From positions 1-64,000 of the forward strand of contig CAZDEB010000003.1 of the NCBI GenBank assembly GCA_964504305.1: a stretch of 64,000 nt of DNA, read 5' to 3'. The notes beneath the pieces were generated by a model, which did not search any database, had not been told where the DNA came from, and worked only from the letters and a program-made list of their open reading frames with translations. Both the position numbers and the translations under genes were made by a program. The DNA comes from UBA11606 sp964504305. Its GTDB lineage: Bacteria; Actinomycetota; Acidimicrobiia; Acidimicrobiales; Aldehydirespiratoraceae. The first letter of the stretch is position 1, and each line of letters starts with the position of its first letter. This document shows positions 25,184-33,925 of the stretch, one piece after another.

Positions 25184-26626
25184 ATGGCGATCACATTCAA
25201 GGCCGTTCGCGCGGTGCCAAAAACTGCCACGGCCAGTATCCAATTGGTCACCGTCGAGGCCATCTCGGGTGGGTTGGCACCGGTGGCCGCGGCCGAACTC
25301 GACACAGCGGGCTTCGAAGGCAAGGCCGGCGAAACCCATATCTCGCCTGACGGCACGCGAGTTGTCGGGTTGGTCGGGATTGGGGAGGCCGCTGATGTCG
25401 ACTCCGACGCCGTACGCGTCGCCGGTGCAACCGCTGCTCGCACCTTTGGCCGTTACACCAAGTTGGGCCTGACCCTGCCATCAGATGTCGACATCGACGA
25501 GTCGTCAGCGCGTCAGGCATTGGTCGAAGGAATCGCGTTGGCCAGCTACCAATACACCGATTACAAGTCTGAATCCCAGCCATCAGATCTTCGCCGGGTC
25601 GATATTGCGGGCGGTACTGGCGCCGCCAAGCAGGGTGCCGTGGACCGAGGCGTCGCCATCGCTGATGCCCAAATGTTGGCCCGAGACTTTGTAAACACGC
25701 CTGGCGGCGACCTGACCCCAGCAGTGTTTGCTCGTCGGACTGCTGCAGCGGCCAAGAAGTCGGGCCTGACCTGCAAGGTGTGGGACGAGGCGGCGATCAA
25801 GAAGGCGAAACTCGGGGGGCTTCTCGGTGTGAACCGGGGTTCGACTCAAGCTCCTCGGTTTGTCGAATTGACTTACACGCCGAAGTCCAAGCCGCAGGGA
25901 ACCTTGGCCTTCGTTGGTAAGGGCATCACCTTTGATGCCGGCGGACTCAGCATCAAGACCGGTGCGGGCATGATGACCATGAAGTGCGACATGGGTGGCG
26001 CGGCCGCGGTGATCGGCGCGATGACAGTCCTGCCGGCGCTCGGCGTCAAGTGCCGGGTGCGGGCGTTTGTGCCGATGACCGACAACATGTTGGGCGGCGA
26101 CGCGACTCGGCCCGGTGACGTGCTCAAGATCCGCAATGGCAAAACGATCGAAGTTCTCAATACCGATGCCGAAGGTCGGCTGGTCCTTGCCGACGCGCTG
26201 TCACTGGCGAGCGAAGCAAAACCCGACGCAATTGTTGATCTTGCCACTTTGACTGGGGCGTGCCTGGTTGCTCTAGGTCCAAAGATCGCTGGTCTCATGG
26301 GCAATGACGACAGCTGGATCGCTCAGATAGAGGCGGCCAGCGAACGCTCCGGCGATCGGGTCTGGCATCTGCCATTGCCGGCCGATTACGCAAAACAATT
26401 CGAGTCTCCGATAGCCGACATGAAGAACATCGGTACGCCTCACGGCGGGGCGTTGACCGCCGGTCTCATTCTCAAGGAGTTTGTCGACGACAACATTTCG
26501 TGGGCTCATATCGACATCGCCGGTCCGGCTTGGAGCGAGGCTTCGGAAGGAGAAATCACCAAGGGCGGTACCGGCTTTGGCGTGAGACTTCTTGCTGAGT
26601 TGGCTCAACAGTTCAGCAAACCCTGA
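25184..26626 (+). CDS. pepA: leucyl aminopeptidase (M17)
   Basis: A 480-residue dizinc aminopeptidase, normally a cytoplasmic hexamer. The catalytic domain begins with ARDFVNTPGGDLTP and contains VGKGITFDAGGLSIK, MKCDMGGAAAVIG and NTDAEGRLVLADAL, which carry the metal and catalytic residues. GGGAG lies nine bases before the ATG. It stands alone, with a strong hairpin terminator right after it. Confidence 0.94.
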   Translation: MAITFKAVRAVPKTATASIQLVTVEAISGGLAPVAAAELDTAGFEGKAGETHISPDGTRVVGLVGIGEAADVDSDAVRVAGATAARTFGRYTKLGLTLPSDVDIDESSARQALVEGIALASYQYTDYKSESQPSDLRRVDIAGGTGAAKQGAVDRGVAIADAQMLARDFVNTPGGDLTPAVFARRTAAAAKKSGLTCKVWDEAAIKKAKLGGLLGVNRGSTQAPRFVELTYTPKSKPQGTLAFVGKGITFDAGGLSIKTGAGMMTMKCDMGGAAAVIGAMTVLPALGVKCRVRAFVPMTDNMLGGDATRPGDVLKIRNGKTIEVLNTDAEGRLVLADALSLASEAKPDAIVDLATLTGACLVALGPKIAGLMGNDDSWIAQIEAASERSGDRVWHLPLPADYAKQFESPIADMKNIGTPHGGALTAGLILKEFVDDNISWAHIDIAGPAWSEASEGEITKGGTGFGVRLLAELAQQFSKP

Positions 26627-26649
26627 TTGCCAACTGGCCCAAAACGTCG

Positions 26650-26675
26650 AATGGCGGCCCCGAAGGGCCGCCATT
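26650..26675. terminator. perfect hairpin terminator between pepA and the pilin gene
   Basis: An 11-bp perfect inverted repeat (AATGGCGGCCC...GGGCCGCCATT) closes a CGAA tetraloop. It sits 23 bases after the pepA stop and 20 bases after the convergent pilin gene's stop, so it can serve both strands. There is no long U-tract. Confidence 0.75.
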
Positions 26676-26695
26676 CGTCATAGTGCTAAGCCTGA

Positions 26696-26881
26696 TTAGC
26701 CGATCAAGGAATCAACTTCCGAGAACTTGGTCGAGGCCGACTGGCCAAGGGCGGTCACAGCAGCGATGCACACGACGGCGATGAGCGCCACGAGAAGGGC
26801 GTACTCAACGAGGCTGGCGCCACGTTCGTCGTCGATGCGGCTGGTGATCCAGGCGGAAAGGAATTGGTAAGCGGTGGTCAT
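26696..26881 (-). CDS. Flp-family type IVb pilin
   Basis: A 61-residue prepilin. A short positively charged leader ends at DERG21, and the mature part begins ASLVEYALLVALIAVV, with Glu5 and Tyr6 followed by the hydrophobic helix, as in Flp/Fap pilins processed by a TadV-type peptidase. I start at ATG 26881, with GGAG upstream; the longer frame to 26917 adds residues atypical of leaders. No tad secretion genes lie nearby in the window. Confidence 0.85.
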   Translation of the reverse strand: MTTAYQFLSAWITSRIDDERGASLVEYALLVALIAVVCIAAVTALGQSASTKFSEVDSLIG

Positions 26882-26990
26882 TTCGGGTGGACTCCCCATG
26901 TTTGTTGTCACCACCACTCGGCGGTGAACCGTCTCTACTCTTTCGGCACGATGTCCTTGGTTCCTTATGCATCATTTGGCCTAATTTGCA

Positions 26991-27035
26991 GGGCCATCGG
27001 CCCTATTGGGCCAAAGGCGAATGGGCCTCTGGCCC
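26991..27035. repeat. pair of identical-stem GGGCC hairpins
   Basis: Two hairpins, GGGCC-ATC-GGCCC at 26991-27003 and GGGCC-TCT-GGCCC at 27023-27035, flank a TTGGGCCAA. They lie between the stop of the 213-residue gene and the pilin start, all on the minus strand. They may terminate or attenuate transcription into the pilin gene. Confidence 0.5.
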
Positions 27036-27039
27036 TAGC

Positions 27040-27681
27040 TCAGGCCGCGTAGCCCGCCGTTTGAGCGGCAGTGATGTGACGGTCCCACGCCCAGCGCACG
27101 GCGTCGGCGGCGAGAACGGCGGGAACCTGCCAGGAGTCGAGTTGACGTTCGGCCTCGCCGAACCCATCGCCGCATTCGATGAGACTGAGCGCCAGGCGGC
27201 GAGCCCGGGCAGCTTCGGTTGGCGCGCCGGTCGCACGCTCGCCGACATCTTTGGCATGGTCGCGCTGAAGTTCGGGGGTGAGACGTTCGATCTGGCCACG
27301 ATTGAGCGGAGCAATGCGGCTGCGGACTTGCAACGTGTCTTGTCCCGCGGCTCGAGCCGCCCCGAACCGACAGGCCCGTTGGATCGATCGGGCCAGTGGG
27401 CTGTTGCGGCCACCCCTGTGGCCCAAGCCGAGCTGGTGCGCGACATCGGTGAGCTCGAGTTGAACGCCCCCGGGGGCGTGATCGAGGGCGTCAGCACACA
27501 AACGTAGAAACCACGTGGTGCTTGGGCCAAGAACGCCCAACCAGTACTTCTCGGCATAACGGCTGCGGGGATCGTGGCCCAAGCGGTCGAGCAGGGGATC
27601 GGGCCACCGTTCTATGAACAAGAACTCGAGCTTTGGGAGCTCGGCGGTGGGGTTGAGAGCGACCGGTGGGGTGACAGACAT
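27040..27681 (-). CDS. conserved hypothetical protein
   Basis: A 213-residue protein with no signal peptide or membrane segment. The first 80 residues contain FLFIERWPDPLLDRLGHDPRSRYAEKY and LGPSTTWFLR, which look conserved and are followed by an Ala/Arg-rich helical C-terminus. ATG 27681 has AGGAAG upstream and a plausible promoter 50 bases further. I do not recognise a function; the middle section (LELTDVAHQLGLGHRGGRNS) could form a winged helix, which is only a guess. Confidence 0.6.
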   Translation of the reverse strand: MSVTPPVALNPTAELPKLEFLFIERWPDPLLDRLGHDPRSRYAEKYWLGVLGPSTTWFLRLCADALDHAPGGVQLELTDVAHQLGLGHRGGRNSPLARSIQRACRFGAARAAGQDTLQVRSRIAPLNRGQIERLTPELQRDHAKDVGERATGAPTEAARARRLALSLIECGDGFGEAERQLDSWQVPAVLAADAVRWAWDRHITAAQTAGYAA

Positions 27682-27727
27682 GACAACTTCCTGAGTGTGA
27701 GTGAATCAACCGGGGAAGTTTGAATGT

Positions 27728-27757
27728 ATTTCACTGCATTTCATGCATTCCTGTCAA
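27728..27757 (-). promoter_or_regulatory. candidate promoter with palindromic operator
   Basis: On the minus strand TTGACA (27752-27757) is followed after 18 bases by TGAAAT (27728-27733). The spacer holds a perfect 5-bp inverted repeat TGCAT-GAA-ATGCA (27735-27747), placed where a repressor would block RNA polymerase. It would drive the 213-residue gene. Box matches are judged by eye. Confidence 0.4.
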
Positions 27758-28056
27758 GCAGTTTCTGAGGTCTCTGAGGTCTCTGGGGTCTCTGAGTCCT
27801 CTTCGACGGTCACCGACTCGTCGGGCGCTGCTTCGGCCGCCGGTGGTTTCGCGGTTGCCGGCGGGGGTCCGCCCTTGGCCGGGGCGTACCGGGCCCACAG
27901 GATTCCGATAATCGGGCCGGCGAGGAGGAGGATAAACGGAGGCCAGGTTCCGAGCGCGGCCATGCCCTGCCCGACAGCGGTGAGCATTAGTCCCAGCCCG
28001 AGCAGCACTCCGTAGAGAGCTCCGCGGACGCTATGACGTTTGACGGTTGCCGACAT
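27754..28056 (-). CDS. small two-helix membrane protein
   Basis: A 100-residue protein with two hydrophobic segments (about residues 12-32 and 38-55) and an acidic Pro/Ala/Glu C-terminal tail ending in repeated SET/PET units. Its ATG overlaps the stop of the secreted protein upstream (TAATG), so both are made from one transcript. Family not recognised. Confidence 0.6.
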   Translation of the reverse strand: MSATVKRHSVRGALYGVLLGLGLMLTAVGQGMAALGTWPPFILLLAGPIIGILWARYAPAKGGPPPATAKPPAAEAAPDESVTVEEDSETPETSETSETA

Positions 28057-29285
28057 TAGGCACCTCCCCAGGTTTTGGCCGGCCGGGCATTGAACAACAA
28101 TCCGACTGTGGCGAGGGTGAGCAACGCGACGCCGGGAGCGGTGAGCGGCAAGCCGCCCTCGAACTCGACAAACCCCGAGGCGACGCAGAAGAACTGGTGA
28201 CCGGGTACGTCGAGTGTTCCGGGCGCTTCCATCTGGCCGTTGACGGCAATGAGTCCGTTGATCTTCGCCGCGCTCGGGAGGTCTTCGTGAAGACTTACGG
28301 CGCCCGCATTTCGGTTCTCGCCGTTGGTGTTGGGATCGCCGCCCGCATCGATGTTGGTGCCGGCAAATCCGACGAAGTTCATGTTGATGAACCAGTCGTG
28401 TTCGACCGGGCCAGTCCCGTTGCCGAACCCGCCGGCAATTCCGGTGTAGATAACCGCACCGTCGACGTCGACCCTAAAGGGGTTGTCGCTGGCAAAGGCT
28501 TGCACAAGTTCGTTTGAGTTCGGATCGTCAGAGAACGACATGGGCGCCAGTTCACGGTCGAAGTCGAAGGCCATATCGAGGGGCTGGCCATCGCTGTCGA
28601 AGGACCAGGCCTGACCCATACACGGCCCCTTGAGGGCGGAGCCCGAGCCAGCCACCAGACCCATATTGCCGCCCGCGGCCGAAATCTGGCCCATCGTGTA
28701 AAACAGGGCCTCAGGGGTGGCTACGAAGATAGTCTCGCCGGTCGTCGGGTCGACAAACTGTTCGTTGTTGATGTCTTCGAACTCGAGCAGCGCCTCGTTG
28801 ATGTTGTTGTCGGGGAGTTGCAATAGGTCTCGTTGGCCTGGTTCGCCGAGGAATCGGTCGAGTGCCGCCCAATCGGGACCGAGGTCGTTTCCGCTGGCGT
28901 CGACGATGCGAGGGATATTCGGGAACCCGTCGGGGGCCTCGTTGGGCATCGTGACGTCGGGCAGTTGCTGGAAAATCGCATCAAGCACAAACACGATCTG
29001 CTGCAGTGACAGCCGAGTTGGTAGCGAGCCACCTTGTCCGGTCGGACATACCCGGTCGGTGGCGTCGCCGTCGGGCACGCCGTCACCGTTGAAATCATCA
29101 GGAATGCAGTCGCCGTCGAGATCGTCGGCGAAGCCGTCGCCGTTGAAGTCGTCGGCAACGCCGTCACCGTTTGTATCCGCGCCGGTGTTGTCTTGGGCGT
29201 TGGCGGTACCGACCATCGCTGGTATGAGCGCGACGCTCAGCAACGTGATCGCGGCCAGGCCGGACTTGAGTCGTCTAACTTTCAT
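28056..29285 (-). CDS. secreted Asp/Gly-repeat protein with possible sorting signal
   Basis: A 409-residue exported protein. A signal peptide is followed by ANA|QD at about residue 31. Next come four or five short units of the type DFNGDGVADD, which resemble calcium-binding EF-hand or thrombospondin-type-3 loops. The middle (about 90-370) is unrecognised and contains a DPTTGETIFVATPEALFY stretch. The C-terminus has LPLTA at 379-383, a hydrophobic run and basic residues, resembling a sortase signal. The ATG at 29285 has GGGGG five bases upstream; ATG 29288 is nearly equivalent. Probably cell-wall or surface located. Confidence 0.7.
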   Translation of the reverse strand: MKVRRLKSGLAAITLLSVALIPAMVGTANAQDNTGADTNGDGVADDFNGDGFADDLDGDCIPDDFNGDGVPDGDATDRVCPTGQGGSLPTRLSLQQIVFVLDAIFQQLPDVTMPNEAPDGFPNIPRIVDASGNDLGPDWAALDRFLGEPGQRDLLQLPDNNINEALLEFEDINNEQFVDPTTGETIFVATPEALFYTMGQISAAGGNMGLVAGSGSALKGPCMGQAWSFDSDGQPLDMAFDFDRELAPMSFSDDPNSNELVQAFASDNPFRVDVDGAVIYTGIAGGFGNGTGPVEHDWFINMNFVGFAGTNIDAGGDPNTNGENRNAGAVSLHEDLPSAAKINGLIAVNGQMEAPGTLDVPGHQFFCVASGFVEFEGGLPLTAPGVALLTLATVGLLFNARPAKTWGGA

Positions 29286-29431
29286 CATCACCCCCGTGTG
29301 GGATCACCCCTGTGGCTTGTCACGGACAGTAGCGCACGCTGGCCGCGGTATGTCGGAAAGTGAACCGCCAGCATGATCAAACTGCCAGCCTTACCGAACA
29401 GCCGGTGGCGGTCTTGACTACGATCGCGACG

Positions 29432-30202
29432 ATGAGCGATCTGATCCGACAGGCCGCCGCATTGGTCGACGAGGCTCGGTCGGTCACAGTTCTTACCGGC
29501 GCAGGGATCTCCACCGACTCCGGCATTCCCGACTTTCGGGGACCGCAAGGCGTTTGGACAAAGGATCCCGCCGCGGAAAAGGCCTCGAACATACGTCACT
29601 ACGTGAGCGACCCAGAGCTACGGCGGCGTAACTGGGAACGTCGGGCGCGAGGCGAGCTTTGGCGTGACGTTGTCCCAAACAACGGCCATCGAGCGTTGGT
29701 CTCGCTTGAGGCGCGGCTGAAACTGCACACGTTGGTGACCCAAAATGTGGATGAGCTTCACCAGCGGGCAGGGTCGAGTCCTGATTTGGTGGTCGAGATT
29801 CATGGGACGACTCGCAAAGTCGGTTGCCTTTCTTGCGACTGGGGCGACGACATGGAGGTTGTGCTCGCTCGGGTACGAGCGGGCGAAGCCGATCCGGATT
29901 GCCCGCAGTGCGGCGGAATACTCAAGTCGGCAACTGTGTCGTTTGGCCAATCGCTTGACCCCCAGGCTCTCCGTCGAGCTGAGAAGGCTGCGAAGGAATG
30001 CGACTTGTTTCTCGCAATTGGATCTTCGCTGTCGGTTTATCCGATCAACGAGACCGTCTCGATGGCCAAGATTGCCGGCGCCAAGCTGGTGATATTGAAC
30101 GCCGAGCCCACCCCTTACGACCGTTGGGCCGACGTGATCATCAGAGACAGCATTGGCGACGTGCTGCCCCAAATTGTCGGGGCCGAGCCCGCAACTGCGT
30201 AG
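29432..30202 (+). CDS. cobB: NAD-dependent protein deacylase, Sir2 family
   Basis: A 256-residue sirtuin that removes acyl groups from lysines using NAD. GAGISTDSGIPDFRG is the NAD site, TQNVDELHQRAGS holds the catalytic surroundings with the base His in EIHGTTRKVGC, and four cysteines (CLSC and CPQC) bind the structural zinc. I start at ATG 29432 (SDLIRQAAALV), close to the family start; the frame extends to 29360. Confidence 0.9.
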   Translation: MSDLIRQAAALVDEARSVTVLTGAGISTDSGIPDFRGPQGVWTKDPAAEKASNIRHYVSDPELRRRNWERRARGELWRDVVPNNGHRALVSLEARLKLHTLVTQNVDELHQRAGSSPDLVVEIHGTTRKVGCLSCDWGDDMEVVLARVRAGEADPDCPQCGGILKSATVSFGQSLDPQALRRAEKAAKECDLFLAIGSSLSVYPINETVSMAKIAGAKLVILNAEPTPYDRWADVIIRDSIGDVLPQIVGAEPATA

Positions 30203-30211
30203 GGTTGCACG

Positions 30212-31378
30212 ATGGCGAGCTTCCGTGAGCTGTTGAAAGCAACCAAGGCCAAGATCGTCGAGGTCGATGTCGCCGCGGCGGCCGACCTTATCGAGCAGGG
30301 TTACGTCCTCCTTGATGTCCGCGAGGCCGACGAGTACGCCCAGGGAGCCGTCGTTGGCGCCGTTCACATTGCTCGAGGCGTGCTCGAAACGACGGTCGAA
30401 GCGGTAGTGCCAAACCACGATCAACCCTTGGCGGTGATGTGTGCGGGTGGGGCTCGGTCGGCCCTTGCCGCTCACACGCTTCAGTCAATGGGCTACGAGA
30501 CCGTCGTCTCGGTCGATGGCGGCTTCAACGGTTGGAAGGATTCGGGCCGAACCTGGTCGGTTCCGGCAGTGCTGAGCAACGACGACCGCAATCGCTACCA
30601 GCGCCACTTGTTGCTGCCCGAGGTCGGCGAAGCCGGCCAACTCAAGCTGCTGGATGCCAAAGTGCTGCTTCTCGGTGCTGGCGGGCTGGGGTCTGCGTGC
30701 GCTCTCTACCTCGCCGCCGCCGGTGTCGGCACCATCGGCATAATCGACATGGACGAGGTCGACGAGTCGAACCTCCAACGCCAGATTCTGCACAACACCA
30801 CCCGTATCGGGCAGCGCAAAGTTCAATCGGCCAAGACCACTCTGTCGGCGCTCAACCCCGGTGTCGCCATCAATACTTATGACACGCGGCTCGACGCCGG
30901 CAATATTGTCGACATTGTCAGCGGCTACGACGTTGTGGTGGACGGTGCCGACAACTTTGCGTCGCGTTATCTGCTCAACGATGCGTCGGTGAAACTCGCG
31001 GTGCCGGTCGTCCACGGTTCCATTTTCCGATTCGAGGGTCAGGTCACGGTCTTCGACCCGCGCACCGGACCTACCTATCGCGACATGTTGCCCGAACCGC
31101 CCCCACCCGAATTTGCTCCATCCTGTGCCGAGGCAGGGGTTCTGGGCGTACTGCCGGGAATCGTCGGCAGCATCCAGGCGCTCGAGACGATCAAGCTCAT
31201 TTTGCAGATCGGCGACGACCTGAGAGGCCGCCTGTTGGTGTTCGATGCTCTTGACATGACGTTTCGAGAATTCCGGCTCACCGTCAACCCCGACAATGCC
31301 GTCACCTGGGAAAACCGAGACAACGTCGAGATCGTCGAGCTGACCGGCATGTGTCGCCCTTCGCTCCATCTCGACTGA
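30212..31378 (+). CDS. moeB: rhodanese-MoeB/ThiF fusion (sulfur-carrier adenylyltransferase)
   Basis: A 388-residue protein that likely adenylates and thiocarboxylates a ubiquitin-like sulfur carrier for molybdopterin or thiamine/cysteine synthesis. Residues 1-115 are a rhodanese domain with catalytic C77 in MCAGGARS. Residues 122-385 are an E1-like domain with GAGGLG at 155-160, DMDEVDESNLQRQ, and C305 in PSCAEAG. The common actinobacterial order is E1 first and rhodanese last (MoeZ); here it is reversed. The two CxxC zinc pairs of many MoeB proteins are missing. Nine bases downstream of cobB. Confidence 0.87.
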   Translation: MASFRELLKATKAKIVEVDVAAAADLIEQGYVLLDVREADEYAQGAVVGAVHIARGVLETTVEAVVPNHDQPLAVMCAGGARSALAAHTLQSMGYETVVSVDGGFNGWKDSGRTWSVPAVLSNDDRNRYQRHLLLPEVGEAGQLKLLDAKVLLLGAGGLGSACALYLAAAGVGTIGIIDMDEVDESNLQRQILHNTTRIGQRKVQSAKTTLSALNPGVAINTYDTRLDAGNIVDIVSGYDVVVDGADNFASRYLLNDASVKLAVPVVHGSIFRFEGQVTVFDPRTGPTYRDMLPEPPPPEFAPSCAEAGVLGVLPGIVGSIQALETIKLILQIGDDLRGRLLVFDALDMTFREFRLTVNPDNAVTWENRDNVEIVELTGMCRPSLHLD

Positions 31379-31456
31379 ATCTGCCTTGCCGATCGCGTTC
31401 GCGGCGGGTCGCGCCGGTACGCTCCTTCGGCCTGCTCTGCAGGTTCAGTTTCCCGC

Positions 31457-32761
31457 TTGGAGTGCCGCATCCGTCGCAAACTAGCTTCCCTTCGTGAGCG
31501 CAGTCCGCTGCCGGTCGGCACCGCGCCGATCGTGGTCGGCTTGGTGATCAACGGTGCGACCACGTACGGCTTTTTGGTGTTGGCCCGGCGTTCGATGGGC
31601 GACGAGGCCTACGGCGGCCTAGCGGTGCTTTGGGGCTTGGTTTACATTCTTGGCCCCGGTTTGTTTCAGCCCCTCGAGCAAGAAGTGGCTCGCGCTACGG
31701 CGTCGCGCGGCGCCAAGGGCGAGGGCAGCGCCCCGGTGCTCTATCAAGCGGCCCGCATCGGCGGCGCCGGCCTGCTGGGGGTGTTTGCCGGACTCCTCGT
31801 CGCATGGCCTCTTGGCCTGGCCGGAATGCTTGATCACCGAGTCGACCTTTTTGTTGCGTTGGTGCTGGCGTTGGCGGCGTTTGGTGCGGCCGAACTCGCA
31901 CGCGGCATCTTGTCGGGTCGTCACCTCTTCGACAACTACGCCAGGTACTTCGCCGCCGAGGGACTCAGTCGCATGGTGCTGGCGGCACTGCTGGCTGCGA
32001 CCGGCATCGCCGCGGTCGGGCCGTACGGACTTACCGTTGGCGCGGCATTCGCCGTAGCAACGGTGGTGGCGGCCAGAGGGGTCCGGCCTTTTGTGCACCC
32101 GGGGCCCCCCGCTCCAATGCGGGAGTTGACGCCAGCCCTCGGCTTGTTGCTGGCGACATCGTTATCCGAAGCATTTCTGCTCAACGTCGGCCCGGTCGCC
32201 CTATCGATCGTGGGCGACGATTTGGGTCCCGAAGCCCCCGGCGTCTTTCTCAACGGCCTGATCATCTCGAGGATCCCGTTGTTTTTCTTCCAAGCGGTGA
32301 AGGCCTCGATGCTTCCGGCGTTGTCGGCGAGAGCCGCCGAAGGCGATCTTGACGGGTTCCGAGAAACCCAGTTACGCCTGGTGGCGGCGGTTGTTGTTGT
32401 TGCGACTTTGGCCGTTGGGGTGATCGGTGCGCTCGGACCGTGGGTTGTCGAGCAGTTGTTCGGCGATTCGTTGACTTCCCAGGACATGGCGCTGCTAGCG
32501 GCGAGCGGTGGCGGGTTGATGATCCTTGTCGCTCTATCCCTCGGGCTGGTGGCGTTGGATCACACCCGGCTTGCCGTGGTGGGGTTCGTTGTCGGAGTTG
32601 TTGCCTTCCCGGTTGCTCTGCAGCTACCCCACGATCCGTTCCTCAGAGTCGAGATTGGGCTGGTTGCCGCGGTCACCGCCGGGGCGACGTGTACCGGAGC
32701 TCTTTTGCGATACGAATTTGCTCGACACCGTAACGCTGGCGCCATCTCTGCTTCTTCGTGA
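31457..32761 (+). CDS. polysaccharide flippase-like membrane protein
   Basis: A 434-residue protein with about twelve membrane segments and the organisation of Wzx/MATE-type oligosaccharide flippases (VGLVINGATTYGFLVLARRSMGDEAYG at the first helices). It would flip lipid-linked repeat units across the membrane. The start is uncertain: TTG 31457 is the only convenient in-frame codon before the first helix. It precedes the rml genes. Confidence 0.7.
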   Translation: MECRIRRKLASLRERSPLPVGTAPIVVGLVINGATTYGFLVLARRSMGDEAYGGLAVLWGLVYILGPGLFQPLEQEVARATASRGAKGEGSAPVLYQAARIGGAGLLGVFAGLLVAWPLGLAGMLDHRVDLFVALVLALAAFGAAELARGILSGRHLFDNYARYFAAEGLSRMVLAALLAATGIAAVGPYGLTVGAAFAVATVVAARGVRPFVHPGPPAPMRELTPALGLLLATSLSEAFLLNVGPVALSIVGDDLGPEAPGVFLNGLIISRIPLFFFQAVKASMLPALSARAAEGDLDGFRETQLRLVAAVVVVATLAVGVIGALGPWVVEQLFGDSLTSQDMALLAASGGGLMILVALSLGLVALDHTRLAVVGFVVGVVAFPVALQLPHDPFLRVEIGLVAAVTAGATCTGALLRYEFARHRNAGAISASS

Positions 32762-32795
32762 GCATGGCGGACCGTGCGCTATTGGTCAGTACCAT

Positions 32796-33917
32796 ATGTC
32801 ACACATGAAGGGTCTTATTCTCAGTGGGGGCGCGGGAACGCGTCTTCGGCCGATCACTCACACGAGTGCCAAACAACTTGTGCCGGTCGCCAACCGTCCG
32901 ATCCTATTTTACGGCATCGACGACATGGCGGCTGCGGGTATCCAAGAGATTGGCATCGTTATTTCGCCGGCCACTGGCGATGAGATCCGATCGGCGGTGG
33001 GTGATGGGTCCGAATTCGGAGTGTGCGTCACTTGGATTGTGCAAGAGGAGCCCCTCGGACTGGCCCACGCGGTCCAAATCGCCAGGGACTTTCTGGCCGA
33101 CTCTGACTTTGTGATGTACCTCGGCGACAACATGCTCGAGCAGGGACTAGCTGGATTCGTCAGCGGGTTCGAGCGAGCCCGCTCGGCCACGCAATCGCTT
33201 CCGCTCGATGGGGCGTCAACCGTCTCACCCGCCGCTCAGATTCTCCTTGCGAGGGTCGAGGATCCGTCGTCGTTTGGCGTAGCCGCCCTGGGCGACAACG
33301 GCGAAGTTGTGGCGCTTGTGGAGAAGCCAGCAGACCCACCATCGGACCTGGCCCTTGTTGGCGTGTATCTGTTCGATGAGAGGATTCACTCCGCTATCGA
33401 CTCGATCGAAGCTTCGGCGCGCGGCGAACTAGAGATCACTGACGCGATCCAAGCGTTGATCGATGCCGGTCATGTGGTTCATCACGAGGTCTTGCACGGC
33501 TGGTGGATCGACACCGGCAAGAAGGACCCCCTGCTCGAATGCAACCGGCTGGTGCTAGACACCGTGGTGCAACGCATCGACGGCGAGGTTGACAGCGACT
33601 CTAGAGTCGAAGGCAAGGTGATTATCGAGGCAGGAGCGCGGGTCTCGAACTCGATCGTGCGCGGTCCGGCCATCATCGATCGCGGGACGGTCGTAACCGA
33701 CTCCCACATTGGGCCTTACAGTTCGGTTGCCCGAGACTGCACGATTGTTTCCAGCGAGATCGATAACTCGGTCATCCTTAGGCGGGCCAGTATCAAGGAC
33801 ATTCCGCGGCTCACGGACTCGATCGTGGGACGCGACACCGATATCTCGCGTTCGCGGTCGAGGGCGAGAGCGACCAGGCTGATGATCGGCGACAACTCAC
33901 ACGTCGAGATCGAATAG
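32796..33917 (+). CDS. rmlA: glucose-1-phosphate thymidylyltransferase, long form
   Basis: A 373-residue nucleotidyltransferase making dTDP-glucose, first step of dTDP-L-rhamnose synthesis. LILSGGAGTRLRPIT is the nucleotide-binding loop, and LGDNMLE, LVEKPADPP and HGWWIDTGKKDPLLE are family marks. The C-terminal third is a left-handed beta-helix (hexapeptide-like repeats), as in the long RmlA type. ATG 32796 or 32805 (MSHMKG) both fit. Followed by rmlC after 8 bases. Confidence 0.92.
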   Translation: MSHMKGLILSGGAGTRLRPITHTSAKQLVPVANRPILFYGIDDMAAAGIQEIGIVISPATGDEIRSAVGDGSEFGVCVTWIVQEEPLGLAHAVQIARDFLADSDFVMYLGDNMLEQGLAGFVSGFERARSATQSLPLDGASTVSPAAQILLARVEDPSSFGVAALGDNGEVVALVEKPADPPSDLALVGVYLFDERIHSAIDSIEASARGELEITDAIQALIDAGHVVHHEVLHGWWIDTGKKDPLLECNRLVLDTVVQRIDGEVDSDSRVEGKVIIEAGARVSNSIVRGPAIIDRGTVVTDSHIGPYSSVARDCTIVSSEIDNSVILRRASIKDIPRLTDSIVGRDTDISRSRSRARATRLMIGDNSHVEIE

Positions 33918-33925
33918 GTGCCCCG

